Shown: positions 16,588 to 25,134 of the stretch, in pieces | How the letters are laid out: each line of letters starts with the position of its first letter | Numbering within the stretch: position 1 is the stretch's first letter | DNA from: Haloferax elongans ATCC BAA-1513 | GTDB lineage: Archaea; Halobacteriota; Halobacteria; Halobacteriales; Haloferacaceae | Reading direction: 5' to 3' | DNA length: 64,000 nt | Assembly (NCBI RefSeq): GCF_000336755.1 | Contig: NZ_AOLK01000021.1 | Span: 64,253-128,252 of the forward strand | Translations under genes and position numbers: made by a program | Notes under the pieces: generated by a model | Databases searched by the model: none | What the model was told of the DNA's origin: nothing | What the model saw: only the letters and a program-made list of their open reading frames with translations

Positions 16588-17940
16588 TTACGACACGTCC
16601 TCGATAGCGTCGAGGAGCATGTTCGCGCCGATGTCGATTTCGCGCTCGGTCACGTCGAGCGGCGGGAGGATGCGGAGCACGTCGTAGCCACAGGCGAGCG
16701 TCAGGAGTCCGCGCTTGAGGGCGGCTTCCTGCACGTCGTCGCGGCGCTCTTTGGTGTCGAATTCGACGGCGAGGAGGAGGCCCTTGCCGCGCACGTCGGT
16801 GACGGTTTCGGGGGCATCGTCTCGAATCGTCTCTTTGAACTGGCGGCCGCGGACGACGGCGTTGTCCAGCAGGTTGTAGTCCTCGATTGCTTCGAGGGTG
16901 AACACGCCCTGCATCGACGAGAGGATGTCACCCGCACCCCACGTCGACGAGAGGCGACTCTTCTCCGACGGGAAGACATCCGAGTTCGAGATGGTCGCAC
17001 CCACGCGGAGACCCTTCGCGCCGGTGATGACGTCGGGTTCCATCGGGTAGTGGTCCGACCCCCACATCTCGCCGGTGCGGCCCACACCGGTCTGAATCTC
17101 GTCGGCGATGAGTGTCAGGTCGTAGTCGTCGACGACGGCGGCGAGTTCGTCGGCGAATCTGTCGGAGGGGAAGCGGTAGCCGCCTTCGCCCTGAATCGGC
17201 TCGACGATGATGTAAGAGACTTCGTCGGCATCGACGTTGCCTTTCTTGGGGTGGAGCTTCTTCCGAAGCGCCGACATCGTCGATTCGGGGTCGGGGAAGA
17301 AGCCACACGTACACGTCCCGTCGCCGCACGACTGGTCGGAGCAGAACGGCACGTCGAAGACACCCGAAATCTCGGGGTAATCGCGGCGGTAGACGGACTT
17401 CGAGCGGTTGAGCGAGAGCGCGCCGAGCGTCCGGCCGTGGAAGGCACCGTCGAAGGTGATGCCGTACTTCTGACCGCCGGAGTTGTCGTAGCAAATCTTG
17501 ATGGCGTTCTCGACGGCCTCCGCGCCGGAGTTCGAGAGGAAGACCGTATCCATCCCGTAGTGGCTCGTGATGTCCGTCAGTTTGTCCATCAGTGCGGAGG
17601 GACCGGGGATGTCTTCCTCACCGGGGTCGGACCCGTCGCTGACGTAGAAGTCCTGGCCCGCGATTTTGATGGGGTCGACGAGGTCGAACTCCTCCATGCG
17701 GTCCATAATCTTCGGGTTGTTGTACCCGAGGGGTGCGGCGGCAACGTGACTAGTGAAATCGAGGAGGACGTTCCCATCGACGTCGGTACAAAACGGCCCT
17801 TCGGCCTCCGAAGTGATGTCCCAGACGAAGTCGTAGACGTACGTACTCGGTGCAGCATTCGATTGGTGGTAGTCGGCCCACTCTCGGGCGCGTTTGCCCG
17901 GCATCGACTCGACGTGTGGTTCCACCGTCTCTCGATCCAT
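16588..17940 (-). CDS. class III PLP-dependent aminotransferase
   Basis: A 450-residue protein of the GabT/ArgD/ornithine aminotransferase superfamily. The PLP site is shown by VFLSNSGAEAVENAIK (phosphate-binding turn), FDGAFHGRTLGALSLN, IIVEPIQGEGGY, LIADEIQTGVGRTG (Asp binding the pyridine N) and VITGAKGLRVGA (the Lys that forms the Schiff base). An unusual Cys-rich insert, CSDQSCGDGTCTCGF near residues 196-210, could bind a metal. Candidate substrates include GABA, ornithine, lysine or a racemase-type activity. Sequence alone does not decide. The start MDRETVEPHVESMPG is preferred over an ATG six codons earlier. It is divergent from the AI-2E-family gene across 187 bp. Confidence 0.88.
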   Translation of the reverse strand: MDRETVEPHVESMPGKRAREWADYHQSNAAPSTYVYDFVWDITSEAEGPFCTDVDGNVLLDFTSHVAAAPLGYNNPKIMDRMEEFDLVDPIKIAGQDFYVSDGSDPGEEDIPGPSALMDKLTDITSHYGMDTVFLSNSGAEAVENAIKICYDNSGGQKYGITFDGAFHGRTLGALSLNRSKSVYRRDYPEISGVFDVPFCSDQSCGDGTCTCGFFPDPESTMSALRKKLHPKKGNVDADEVSYIIVEPIQGEGGYRFPSDRFADELAAVVDDYDLTLIADEIQTGVGRTGEMWGSDHYPMEPDVITGAKGLRVGATISNSDVFPSEKSRLSSTWGAGDILSSMQGVFTLEAIEDYNLLDNAVVRGRQFKETIRDDAPETVTDVRGKGLLLAVEFDTKERRDDVQEAALKRGLLTLACGYDVLRILPPLDVTEREIDIGANMLLDAIEDVS

Positions 17941-18127
17941 GCGCCTCGGTACGAACACCCATGTGTTAAGATATTCGTTATCAATAGGGCAAAATCAGCG
18001 GGAGGTCGTCGCTGTCGGTTGGTTTCAACATGGGGTCTCTCGGAGCATACGACCGAGAAGACTTGGCTAAAAAACTACGTGTCGGGCGCACGATAGGCTT
18101 TTGGCCGTTCCGTGTTCGTGATTGGGT

Positions 18128-19435
18128 ATGGCTCTCCGTGACATCGAACGTTCCCGCATGATGTGGTGGGTCCTTGCCCTTCTCCTCGCCGGCGCGCTCA
18201 CCTACGTCACCTACTCGTTCGTGGGGACGTTCGTCTTTGGACTCTTCATCTACTACGCGACGCGTCCCATCTACCGTCGGATTCGTCGCCGTGTCGGGCC
18301 ACCGAGTCTCGCGGCGGCAGTCGCACTGTTCGCACTCGCACTCCCTGCATTGGGGCTCGTCGTCTACGCGGCGACGATTGCGCTTCGTGAGTTCTTGAAG
18401 TTCGCCGACCAGGTTGCGGCCGACGACATCGGATTCGACCCCGCGGCGTACGGTATCGACCCGAAACTGCTCGAAAGCATCGCCAGTCCGCAGGCGCTTT
18501 TGGAGTACGAATTCGAGTCGCTTCTCACGCCCGAGGCGGCCCTCTCGGTCTTTGACTCGCTCAGTGTCGCCGCCAACACGTTCGCGTTCCTCGGCGTCGG
18601 CGCGATTCACCTCTTCGTCATGATTGCACTCGCGTTCTACCTCCTCCGCGACGACCACAAACTCAGTCGCTGGGGACGGTCGATGTTCGGTGACGACAGC
18701 GGTATTCTCGAAGCGTACGTGCGCGCGGTCGACCGCGACTTCAACAATATCTTCTTCGGCAACATCCTCAACGCGGTGCTCACCGGAACCATCGGTGTCA
18801 TCGCCTACTCGTTGCTGAACGTCGCCGCACCGGCAGGCGTCAACATCCCCGCACCAGCACTCGTGGGATTGCTCGCGGGCGTTGCCAGTCTCATTCCCGT
18901 CGTCGGGATGAAACTCGTCTACATTCCTGTTGCGGGGTATATGGGACTGCAGTCCGCACTCGTCAACCCACCGGGGCTCTGGTTCGTCGTCCTCTTTGCG
19001 GCCGTCTCGTTCGTCATCGTGGATACGATTCCAGACCTCGTTCTCAGACCGTACGTCTCGGGGCGGAGTCTTCACGTCGGGGCAGTCATGATTGCGTACA
19101 CGTTCGGCCCATTGCTGTTCGGGTGGTACGGCATCTTCCTCATGCCGATGATACTCGTGTTGCTCGTGAACTTTAGCCGTCTCGTGCTGCCTGAACTGCT
19201 CGCTGGCAAGCCGATTCGACCGTACATGGTTGACCCCGCGTACCTCATTGAGTCGCACACAGTCGAACCAACTGCCGGCGATGACGCTGCTAGCGATGAC
19301 TCGGACGATGTGGCAGAGACAGAACGTGAAAACGCCGATGAGACACCTGCAGACGTCGCAGACTCGCGTCGCGACGACGACGGGCGACCGAGTCGGGACT
19401 CTCGGTCCCCGTCAGACACGAGTCTCGACGGCTGA
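18128..19435 (+). CDS. AI-2E family (PerM/YdiK-like) membrane transporter
   Basis: A 435-residue protein. The N-terminal helices span roughly residues 12-45 and 56-85. A soluble region follows (about 85-160), then further helices. The conserved C-terminal pattern is GLLAGVASLIPVVGMKLVYIPV, followed by DLVLRPYVSGRSLHVGAVMI, the hallmark of the AI-2E/UPF0118 family. Members are implicated in Na+/H+ antiport or small-molecule export, and a true AI-2 role is unlikely here. The last 60 residues are a polar Asp/Glu/Arg-rich cytoplasmic tail. ATG 18128 is preferred over the in-frame TTG two codons earlier. It is convergent with the PadR gene, with only 5 bp between stops. Confidence 0.86.
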   Translation: MALRDIERSRMMWWVLALLLAGALTYVTYSFVGTFVFGLFIYYATRPIYRRIRRRVGPPSLAAAVALFALALPALGLVVYAATIALREFLKFADQVAADDIGFDPAAYGIDPKLLESIASPQALLEYEFESLLTPEAALSVFDSLSVAANTFAFLGVGAIHLFVMIALAFYLLRDDHKLSRWGRSMFGDDSGILEAYVRAVDRDFNNIFFGNILNAVLTGTIGVIAYSLLNVAAPAGVNIPAPALVGLLAGVASLIPVVGMKLVYIPVAGYMGLQSALVNPPGLWFVVLFAAVSFVIVDTIPDLVLRPYVSGRSLHVGAVMIAYTFGPLLFGWYGIFLMPMILVLLVNFSRLVLPELLAGKPIRPYMVDPAYLIESHTVEPTAGDDAASDDSDDVAETERENADETPADVADSRRDDDGRPSRDSRSPSDTSLDG

Positions 19436-19440
19436 CGGCC

Positions 19441-19728
19441 TCAGGCTTCGAAGTCTTCCGGGATGTAGTCGGCTTCCCACTCGCTGCGGGCCTGTATCTC
19501 GCGACGACCGCGACGGGTGAGTGTGTAGTAGTTCGTTCGGCGGTCGATCTGTCCTTTGTCTACGAGACCCTTCTCGACGAGCGTGTCGAGGTTCGGGTAC
19601 AGGCGACCGTGGTGAATCTCCTTCTCGTAGTATGCTTCGAGTTCTTCTTTTATGGCGAGGCCGTGGGGCTCTTCGAGACCCGCGATGACATACAGCAGGT
19701 CTCGCTGGAATCCTGTCAGGTCGTACAT
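19441..19728 (-). CDS. PadR-family transcriptional regulator
   Basis: A 95-residue winged-helix protein beginning MYDLTGFQRDLLYVIAGL. Family features are GLAIKEELEAYYEKEIHHGRLYPNLDTLVEKGLV, with the recognition helix and the H-x-G-R-L-Y-P-x-L signature, and the wing YYTLTRRGRREI. PadR-like proteins of this short type are common haloarchaeal repressors. An upstream ATG at 19764 would add 12 residues before the conserved start and is less likely. No target can be named. Confidence 0.88.
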   Translation of the reverse strand: MYDLTGFQRDLLYVIAGLEEPHGLAIKEELEAYYEKEIHHGRLYPNLDTLVEKGLVDKGQIDRRTNYYTLTRRGRREIQARSEWEADYIPEDFEA

Positions 19729-20181
19729 CGGTAAATTCGAGATGTATGTTACTGTCTGATTCAAATAAGCATGTCGGCATTGACTCGGAATTGGCGGGAT
19801 ATGCGGCCAGATTCACCGGAATAAAACTGTTCCGCTAGTGTTATTGGATTTACTAGTTCGCATCTATCGTCTTCTCGTCAGTCGGATATGTTCACGTTCG
19901 GATGACTTTGAGATTCGCAAGCATAGTCCTTCAATTGCTGGCGCCCGCGAGTGAGAGAACAGGGTCGATTCCAGTCACTGTCTGGGAGGGGTTCTGGTCA
20001 CTGTCGGCACTCACAGAGCCGAGTACGAGCCACGACTCAGACAGACTCGTGAATCCCGACTTCGAGCGACTGCTCTGTCGGCCCGTGGGCGCGACGAACG
20101 TCCCTGTGAGTCGTTGTGTCGTGTGTACCTACTACAATACCAGTAGCTCAGAACAGACTGATTTCGTCGAGAAGGAAAGCA

Positions 20182-20206
20182 CGCCGTGCCGAAAACCGGC
20201 ACGGCG
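20182..20206. repeat. perfect 10-bp hairpin with AAAAC loop
   Basis: CGCCGTGCCG, loop AAAAC, CGGCACGGCG. A very stable stem with a short A-rich loop. It could be a terminator, part of a small RNA, or the end of a lost IS200/IS605-type element. Confidence 0.6.
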
Positions 20207-20229
20207 CGCCGCCCTGAATTGGTCCCCGC

Positions 20230-20260
20230 TGACGCTTCGGCCCTCCAAAGCGAAGCGTCA
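20230..20260. repeat. perfect 10-bp hairpin with 11-nt loop
   Basis: TGACGCTTCG, an 11-nt loop, then CGAAGCGTCA. It lies 23 bp after the first hairpin and is followed by CTTTCGGG and CCGTTTTAC. Confidence 0.6.
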
Positions 20261-20376
20261 CTTTCGGGTACTGTTCCGTTTTACTTAAACATAACGACGC
20301 ATGCCAGTCAATGACAACGCGACGAAACATATTCGCTCGTGGTATCTATTCTGCCGAATCACAAATTGTCAGTAAT

Positions 20377-20523
20377 TTACATGTGTTCTTCTTCGAGGAC
20401 CCATCCGAGGGCCCGTTTGTAGTGAGACATAAGCTTCCGAACTCCCTCGTGTCGCATCTCTTCGGATTCGAGTTCTTCTTTCAGGAACTCGTACTGCTCT
20501 CGGACCTCCGATTCACTTCGCAT
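20377..20523 (-). CDS. small acidic helical protein (48 aa)
   Basis: A short gene: ATG at 20523 to TAA at 20377-20379, encoding MRSESEVREQYEFLKEELES and ending WVLEEEHM. It is almost entirely charged and helix-forming (Glu, Arg, Lys), as in a short coiled coil. Codon third positions are mostly G/C, as in neighbouring genes. The antisense frame gives Phe-rich sequence typical of a shadow, so the minus-strand reading is the real one. I recall similar short acidic proteins in other haloarchaea but no function. Confidence 0.6.
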   Translation of the reverse strand: MRSESEVREQYEFLKEELESEEMRHEGVRKLMSHYKRALGWVLEEEHM

Positions 20524-20682
20524 ACTCCCTTCCTGGGACGCCACGTGTATGTCAGTTTCCCTCTTTTTTCACACAACTGTCGTTGCCGCTGTCCGCCGGT
20601 TTTGCTCGCTCCTCCGAGTGACATGTTCGCATAGGTGTAGAAATAGTAATCATTATAGATTGTCAGTTCAATTGTCAGCCGT

Positions 20683-20892
20683 ATGTTCCTCCTCCCCGCC
20701 ATCCTCCTCGGAAGCCTCCTCGGGACGGGCGGCCTTCTCATCGCATACGACCCGACACCACTGTGTGACTTCCGGGACTTCGCACGTGGACCCGAGCCTC
20801 TCGACCAGCATGGACTCTTTCTCTGGCGATGTAGCGGTCTCGCGATTGCTGCCGTCGGTCTCTGTCTTTCGACTCTCGCACTCCTCGCCTGA
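20683..20892 (+). CDS. small membrane protein (69 aa)
   Basis: Starts MFLLPAILLGSLLGTGGLLI, with one helix at residues 2-20 and a second at about 50-68, separated by a polar loop (CDFRDFARGPEPLDQHG). A CATTATAG element about 30 nt before the ATG fits a leaderless promoter. It lies 41 bp before the zinc-ribbon gene and may be co-transcribed. Function is unknown. Confidence 0.5.
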   Translation: MFLLPAILLGSLLGTGGLLIAYDPTPLCDFRDFARGPEPLDQHGLFLWRCSGLAIAAVGLCLSTLALLA

Positions 20893-20933
20893 GTGTCGCC
20901 GTGTTTTTGCGGTCCCGGGACGAACTTGGACGC

Positions 20934-21644
20934 ATGGAGATTCGTGGAGAGCGAGAATGCAAATCCTGCGGCCGGCAGTGGTCGTACTTCGAGACCGGGA
21001 GCGTGTCGTGTCCGTCCTGCGGGGGCATGAAAAGCGTCGGTGTCGGCGACAGAAAGCGTCACACGTCGTCGCCCGAGACACTCGATTTGTCTCCGCACCG
21101 AACCGCGGTCAGCGACACCACGATTCGCGACGCTGCGCCGGAGTTGAAAGCCGACCTTCGAGACTACATTCGCCAAGTTGGCTTCATTCACGGTGGAGAA
21201 CTGCGTCCGTTAGACGACGAAACGCTCGTCGCGTACGAACTCCTCCACGCTGTCGACGTTGTCGCGCGGTCAAACCGACCGACCGACGACGAACAGTTGT
21301 ACGTGCTCGACTTACTCCGCGGAGCCGACACGGGCGACCGCCCGGCTCCCGGTGAGGTTCCTGACTCGCTGGCCGACGCCCGGGGACTCGCGTACGCCGA
21401 CGCCGTAGACGACTACCGCCGCGACCTCTCGGTGTGGCTGGACGACCACCCGAACACTGAGGTTCGAACGACGCTCGGCACGCTCTCGAACTACGTCAAG
21501 CGAGCGGAGGCACTCGACGGTGCGATGCCACTCGACGAGTCTGAGACACTGGTGCTCGCGACGCGCGACATCTACACGAGCATCGTCGACGACGACCTTG
21601 ACGCGCTGGCCTCGGCCCGCGACCGACTCGCATCGCTACTCTGA
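20934..21644 (+). CDS. TFIIB-type zinc-ribbon protein of unknown function
   Basis: A 236-residue protein. Residues 7-28 hold a CxxC...CxxC zinc ribbon (CKSCGRQW, then CPSCGG). The rest is an acidic, probably helical domain without known motifs. In haloarchaea such proteins are annotated as zinc-ribbon (DUF7117-like, from memory). The ribbon suggests a nucleic acid or protein contact, but there are no TFIIB cyclin repeats, so it is not a transcription factor B. The start giving MEIRGERECKSCG fits. An upstream ATG (20901) would add 11 basic residues. Confidence 0.7.
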   Translation: MEIRGERECKSCGRQWSYFETGSVSCPSCGGMKSVGVGDRKRHTSSPETLDLSPHRTAVSDTTIRDAAPELKADLRDYIRQVGFIHGGELRPLDDETLVAYELLHAVDVVARSNRPTDDEQLYVLDLLRGADTGDRPAPGEVPDSLADARGLAYADAVDDYRRDLSVWLDDHPNTEVRTTLGTLSNYVKRAEALDGAMPLDESETLVLATRDIYTSIVDDDLDALASARDRLASLL

Positions 21645-21716
21645 CAGCCGGAGTGCGCAACTCCCTACACACCTGTTCACCGAACGTTTTTGCCACCGGC
21701 CGACCCTCTCCCGACG

Positions 21717-21950
21717 ATGACTGCCGGATTCGACATCCACGAGGTTCGGCACCGCGTGAAGATGCTCCGCGACACCGGAGACACGATGCTCGTCGAGAAC
21801 CGGGAAGCGGTCGCCTGCCCCGCGTGTGGAGACCCTTTCTCGCGGTTGCTCATCTCCGAAAAGCCAGCACACAGCTTCGACCCCGACCCGGGGACGAGGC
21901 TCTGTGTCCGGCGCGAGGACGGGCGACTGCTCGTCTCGACACACGAGTGA
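21717..21950 (+). CDS. small CxxC zinc-finger-like protein (77 aa)
   Basis: Starts MTAGFDIHEVRHRVKMLRDTG. It contains ACPACGDPFSRLL and a later Cys (RLCVRR), so a single CxxC site. It resembles the short haloarchaeal family annotated as 'flagella cluster protein' or DUF7385, recalled from memory. That label reflects gene position in other species, and no archaellum genes are nearby here. The ATG at 21717 is preferred to an in-frame ATG nine codons upstream. It follows the zinc-ribbon gene by 72 bp. Confidence 0.65.
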   Translation: MTAGFDIHEVRHRVKMLRDTGDTMLVENREAVACPACGDPFSRLLISEKPAHSFDPDPGTRLCVRREDGRLLVSTHE

Positions 21951-22041
21951 GCACGCGAGAAACGCAGCCCGGAACCACCCGTCTTCGGTGTCCAGAATCA
22001 GACGTACCGGTGCTCAGAACTAGCCGTCCCAGTGTCCAGCA

Positions 22042-22536
22042 TCAGCTGTCTCGGAGAAACGAAAGCAGCCCGCGGTCGAGTGTGTCCTCGGGAAGCGTCT
22101 CGAACCACGACACGTCGGTTATCGACTCGTCTTCGAGCCCCGGGTCGTCGGTGAGGGTTCCGCTGACGGTCGCGTCGTAGATTGCGAACCGGAAGCTCAC
22201 CGCGTCGCCGTCGTAGCAAAGTCGCTGTTCTGTCACCACTCGAAGCGACCCCACGTCCGCATCGAGACCAGTCTCTTCGGCCAGTTCGCGGACGAGCGCC
22301 TCCCGTCTGGTCTCGCCGGACTCGACACCGCCACCGGGGAGTAGCCACTGGCCGTCCTGCCGAACGAGAAGCACCGACCCACGTTGCTCACAGAGCGCGC
22401 CGACGCCCCATTCGAGCCCGTCGTCGATTCGTTCGCGGGCGCTCTCGAAGCCCTCGGCGTCGAGGTCGTGGCGATTCTGTCGCCTGATGACGCCGTCTTC
22501 GTCTCTCGTCCACTCACCTTCGATTTCGGTGGACAC
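22042..22536 (-). CDS. NUDIX hydrolase
   Basis: A 164-residue protein starting at GTG. It has a full NUDIX box at about residues 69-91 (G-x5-E-x7-R-E-x2-E-E-x-G pattern, from GGVESGETRREALVREL). Such enzymes cleave nucleoside diphosphates linked to another group; the substrate is unknown. It starts 19 bp after the folD stop on the same strand, so the two probably form an operon. Confidence 0.9.
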   Translation of the reverse strand: MSTEIEGEWTRDEDGVIRRQNRHDLDAEGFESARERIDDGLEWGVGALCEQRGSVLLVRQDGQWLLPGGGVESGETRREALVRELAEETGLDADVGSLRVVTEQRLCYDGDAVSFRFAIYDATVSGTLTDDPGLEDESITDVSWFETLPEDTLDRGLLSFLRDS

Positions 22537-22555
22537 GTCTCTGACTCTCGCGTGT

Positions 22556-23449
22556 TCAGGGAAGGTCGACGTCGACGTCGGCGGATTCGGCGGCCGCTTT
22601 CACCGTGTTCCACAGGAGCATCGCGCGCGTCATCGGACCGACGCCGCCGGGAACGGGCGTGATGGCGCTCGCCTTCTCTTTCGCGGAGTCGAAGTCGACG
22701 TCGCCGACGAGTTCGTAGCCCTTCTCGTTGTCCGCATCGACGCGGTTGACGCCCACGTCGATGACGACGACGCCATCAGAGAGCATGTCGCCAGTGACGA
22801 GTTCGGGGACGCCCGTGGCGGCGACGACGATGTCGGCCTCGCGGGTCTTCTCGGCGAGGTCCGTCGTGCGAGAGTGACAGACTGTGACCGTGGCGTTTCC
22901 GCCCTTGGCCTTCTGGATGAGCAGGTTCGCCATCGGCTTGCCGACGATGTCGGAGCGACCGACGACGACCACGTCGGCACCCTCCGTCTCCACGTCCACA
23001 GCGTCGAGGAGCTTCTGGACGCCGTGGGGCGTACAGGGCTTGAAGCGGGCGTCACCTGCGACGAGTCGGCCGACGTTCTCGGGGTGGAAGCCGTCGACGT
23101 CCTTCGCGGGGTCGATGCGGCGGAGAACAGTCCGGTCGTCGACGTGGTCCGGCACGGGCATCTGGACGAGGATGCCGTGAACGTCGTCGTCCGCGTTCAG
23201 GTCGTCGACGAGCGAGTAGAGTTCGTCGGCGGGCGTCTCGGGGTCGAGTTCGTAGTCGAACGCCTCGATGCCGACTTCCTCGCAGTCGCGCTGTTTCATC
23301 GCGACGTACGTCTCGCTCGCGGGGTCCTCGCTCATCAGCACCGTGGCGAGACCCGGCGTTACACCGGCGTCCGCGAGAGTGTCGATGGCGTCGGTCAGGT
23401 CGGACCGAATCTCCTCGGCGACCTCGTTGCCGTCGATGATGGTCGTCAT
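22556..23449 (-). CDS. folD: bifunctional methylenetetrahydrofolate dehydrogenase / methenyl-THF cyclohydrolase
   Basis: A 297-residue FolD. Features include SETYVAMKQRDCEEVGIE with the catalytic Lys of the Y-x-x-x-K motif, GILVQMPVPDHV, DPAKDVDGFHPENVG, the Rossmann segment ADVVVVGRSDIVGKPMANLL and the C-terminal TPVPGGVGPMTRAMLL. It interconverts methylene-, methenyl- and formyl-tetrahydrofolate. glyA, which makes the methylene-THF it uses, lies 1.7 kb upstream on the same strand. The start MTTIIDGNEVAEE is preferred to an ATG four codons earlier. Confidence 0.97.
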   Translation of the reverse strand: MTTIIDGNEVAEEIRSDLTDAIDTLADAGVTPGLATVLMSEDPASETYVAMKQRDCEEVGIEAFDYELDPETPADELYSLVDDLNADDDVHGILVQMPVPDHVDDRTVLRRIDPAKDVDGFHPENVGRLVAGDARFKPCTPHGVQKLLDAVDVETEGADVVVVGRSDIVGKPMANLLIQKAKGGNATVTVCHSRTTDLAEKTREADIVVAATGVPELVTGDMLSDGVVVIDVGVNRVDADNEKGYELVGDVDFDSAKEKASAITPVPGGVGPMTRAMLLWNTVKAAAESADVDVDLP

Positions 23450-23554
23450 TGATGCAGACACCGTGCCCCGCGCATTTCAAAGATTCGGAATCGTGCGTAT
23501 TCTGCGTTTCAAAATGGAGTAAATATACACGAGTGTGAGTATCTTGGCCAGTTC

Positions 23555-24130
23555 TCACCCGCCGAACAACAGGTTCACGGCAGCCACGGCGACCCCGGCC
23601 AACCCCATTCGGAGACCGGCGACGTACCATCGCTGGTCGGAAATCGACCCCATGTACGCCCCGAAGGTGAAGAGAATCGCCGTACCGAGCGCCACGGACG
23701 CCACTGTTGCAGTCAGCATCGTAAACACCGACCCGACGGCGAGAAACGGGAGCAGTGGGACGAGGATACTGACGAGAGGCCCCAGACCGCTCGCGGTGGC
23801 GTTGATAGCTCTCGCGGCCGTCTTGTCTGCTTCGACCGCCGTCCCGCTGAGGTCGGTCAACATCGCGTCTTCGATGCGTCCGAGTTCGGCTAGCTTCTCT
23901 GCTCGCTCTATCTCCCAGACGCTCCAGACGCCCGAAGTCGTGAGACCGACGGCGGCACCGAGACCGATTTTGACGACTGTCGTTCCGTCTGAGACGCCGG
24001 TGAGGAACGCACCGATGACGAGACCGATGCACGTCAGGGCACCGTCGAAGCCGTTCGAGACGAGATACCGTCGGGAGATTGCCTTGACGCGCTCTTGCCG
24101 AAGCAAGACGACGAGTCGGCGTGGCGTCAC
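23555..24130 (-). CDS. VIT1/CCC1-family-like membrane protein
   Basis: A 191-residue protein starting at GTG. The first hydrophobic segment reads SRRYLVSNGFDGALTCIGL, matching the VIT1/CCC1 family of Fe2+/Mn2+ transporters. Five hydrophobic helices follow, with a short cytoplasmic loop carrying ERAEKLAELGRIEDAML in the place where longer family members have a metal-binding domain. It overlaps the upstream DUF211 gene by four bases (GTGA), so translation is coupled. Iron or manganese efflux is plausible but inferred. Confidence 0.78.
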   Translation of the reverse strand: MTPRRLVVLLRQERVKAISRRYLVSNGFDGALTCIGLVIGAFLTGVSDGTTVVKIGLGAAVGLTTSGVWSVWEIERAEKLAELGRIEDAMLTDLSGTAVEADKTAARAINATASGLGPLVSILVPLLPFLAVGSVFTMLTATVASVALGTAILFTFGAYMGSISDQRWYVAGLRMGLAGVAVAAVNLLFGG

Positions 24131-24426
24131 GGCGGCAACCAGTCCTGCGGTTGGTCGCGCGGTTCGACCATCTCTTCGCCAGCGACGACTTCGTCGATGG
24201 AGTGGACCGTCCCACCGAGACTTTCGATTCGTCGTTCGACTTCCTCGTCGTCGATAGCCTCGCCCTCGACGACGAGCCTGATGTTCTGCACCTCGCGGTC
24301 GGTTTCCAGAAGTGACGCGTTCACCCCGACGACGCCCGAGGCGGACGAGACTTGGCGGGCGAACTCAACCGTCGATGGCGAGTGCGGTTTCAACACGTCG
24401 AGGACGAGACGGCGAATCGGTGCCAT
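24127..24426 (-). CDS. DUF211 domain protein
   Basis: A 99-residue protein starting MAPIRRLVLDVLKPHSPS, the typical DUF211 opening, with the ferredoxin-like beta-alpha-beta pattern (VQNIRLVVEGEAIDDEEVER and GTVHSIDEVVAGEE). DUF211 is an archaeal family with a known small oligomeric fold. A metal-responsive role is suggested here by the 4-bp overlap with a VIT1-like transporter gene. It is the first gene of that pair. Confidence 0.88.
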   Translation of the reverse strand: MAPIRRLVLDVLKPHSPSTVEFARQVSSASGVVGVNASLLETDREVQNIRLVVEGEAIDDEEVERRIESLGGTVHSIDEVVAGEEMVEPRDQPQDWLPP

Positions 24427-24487
24427 TGTGTGCCGAGGATACGCTCCGGCGAGTAATAGTGTTATTCAGCGGAGGATTTCCCTCGGT

Positions 24488-25027
24488 TCAGCACTCAGCA
24501 CCCTCGAACGAACTCGGCTCCGAACCCTGTCGCTCCGCGCGGACCGCGCCCGTTTCGAGGTTCACGAGCATCGCTTGCCCGCCGTAGCCGTGGGCCTGGT
24601 CGTGCCCGCGGACGACGACGCACGTCGTTCCCTCGGGAATCGAGATGGTCTCAGAGCGCGTGAACTCTTTCGTTCCGTGGGCGTGCAGGAGTTCGCGCTT
24701 CCCGAGTTCAGTTCCGTCGAGCGATTCGACAACCCACCAGTTCGCGTAGCCACTCTCTCCATCATCGTCGTGCAAGAGTGTCACCGAGAAGCGATAGTCG
24801 CCGCCCACCCGCTCGAATTCGACGCCCATCACGTTGGCCTCGCGGAGGTCGAGGTCGTCAGCGTCGGTGTCTGCTTGTCCTCCACCGGTGTCTGTGCGCC
24901 CGCCGTCTGTGACTGCTGTCGTGGTCTCGTCGGTCATGGTCCCGTCTCCACCCTCACTTGGTGACACACACCCAGCCAGCGCGGCGAGGGAACCAGCGAG
25001 CGCGCTGAGGAGTCTGCGCCTGCGCAT
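24488..25027 (-). CDS. Tat-type lipoprotein of unknown function
   Basis: A 179-residue protein. It begins with an Arg-rich signal (MRRRRLLSALAGSLAALAGC) that combines a twin-arginine-like run with the lipobox LAGC, so Cys20 should be lipidated after Tat export, the common route in haloarchaea. A Thr/Asp/Gly-rich linker spans about residues 21-58. The remaining domain is rich in beta-prone segments (FSVTLLHDDDGESGYANWWV and GTTCVVVRGHDQAHGYGG) with no family I can name. It lies between glyA and the DUF211 gene on the same strand. Confidence 0.75.
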   Translation of the reverse strand: MRRRRLLSALAGSLAALAGCVSPSEGGDGTMTDETTTAVTDGGRTDTGGGQADTDADDLDLREANVMGVEFERVGGDYRFSVTLLHDDDGESGYANWWVVESLDGTELGKRELLHAHGTKEFTRSETISIPEGTTCVVVRGHDQAHGYGGQAMLVNLETGAVRAERQGSEPSSFEGAEC

Positions 25028-25134
25028 TGGGTACTGAACGTACGCACCGACGTATCAAAAAGACGGGTCGGTACGTCGAGGCGGACGCACGACTCGTCAG
25101 GGTGTGAAAAAGAATCGAGAATGGGGACTAGCGC

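Larger units (their letters stand above)
19729..20376. other. gene-poor stretch with two perfect hairpins
   Basis: About 650 bp without a convincing gene. A plus-strand open frame (19902-20288) lacks any recognisable family, has Cys/Ser/Arg-rich composition and ends inside the hairpin region, so I do not call it. The right half holds two strong inverted repeats listed separately. The left part is AT-rich and carries the PadR promoter. Confidence 0.5.

Noticed and set aside
19902..20288. 128-codon plus-strand frame
   Set aside because: Composition is unlike haloarchaeal proteins (few acidic residues, many Arg, Ser and Cys), and it runs through both hairpins. No homologue is recognisable.
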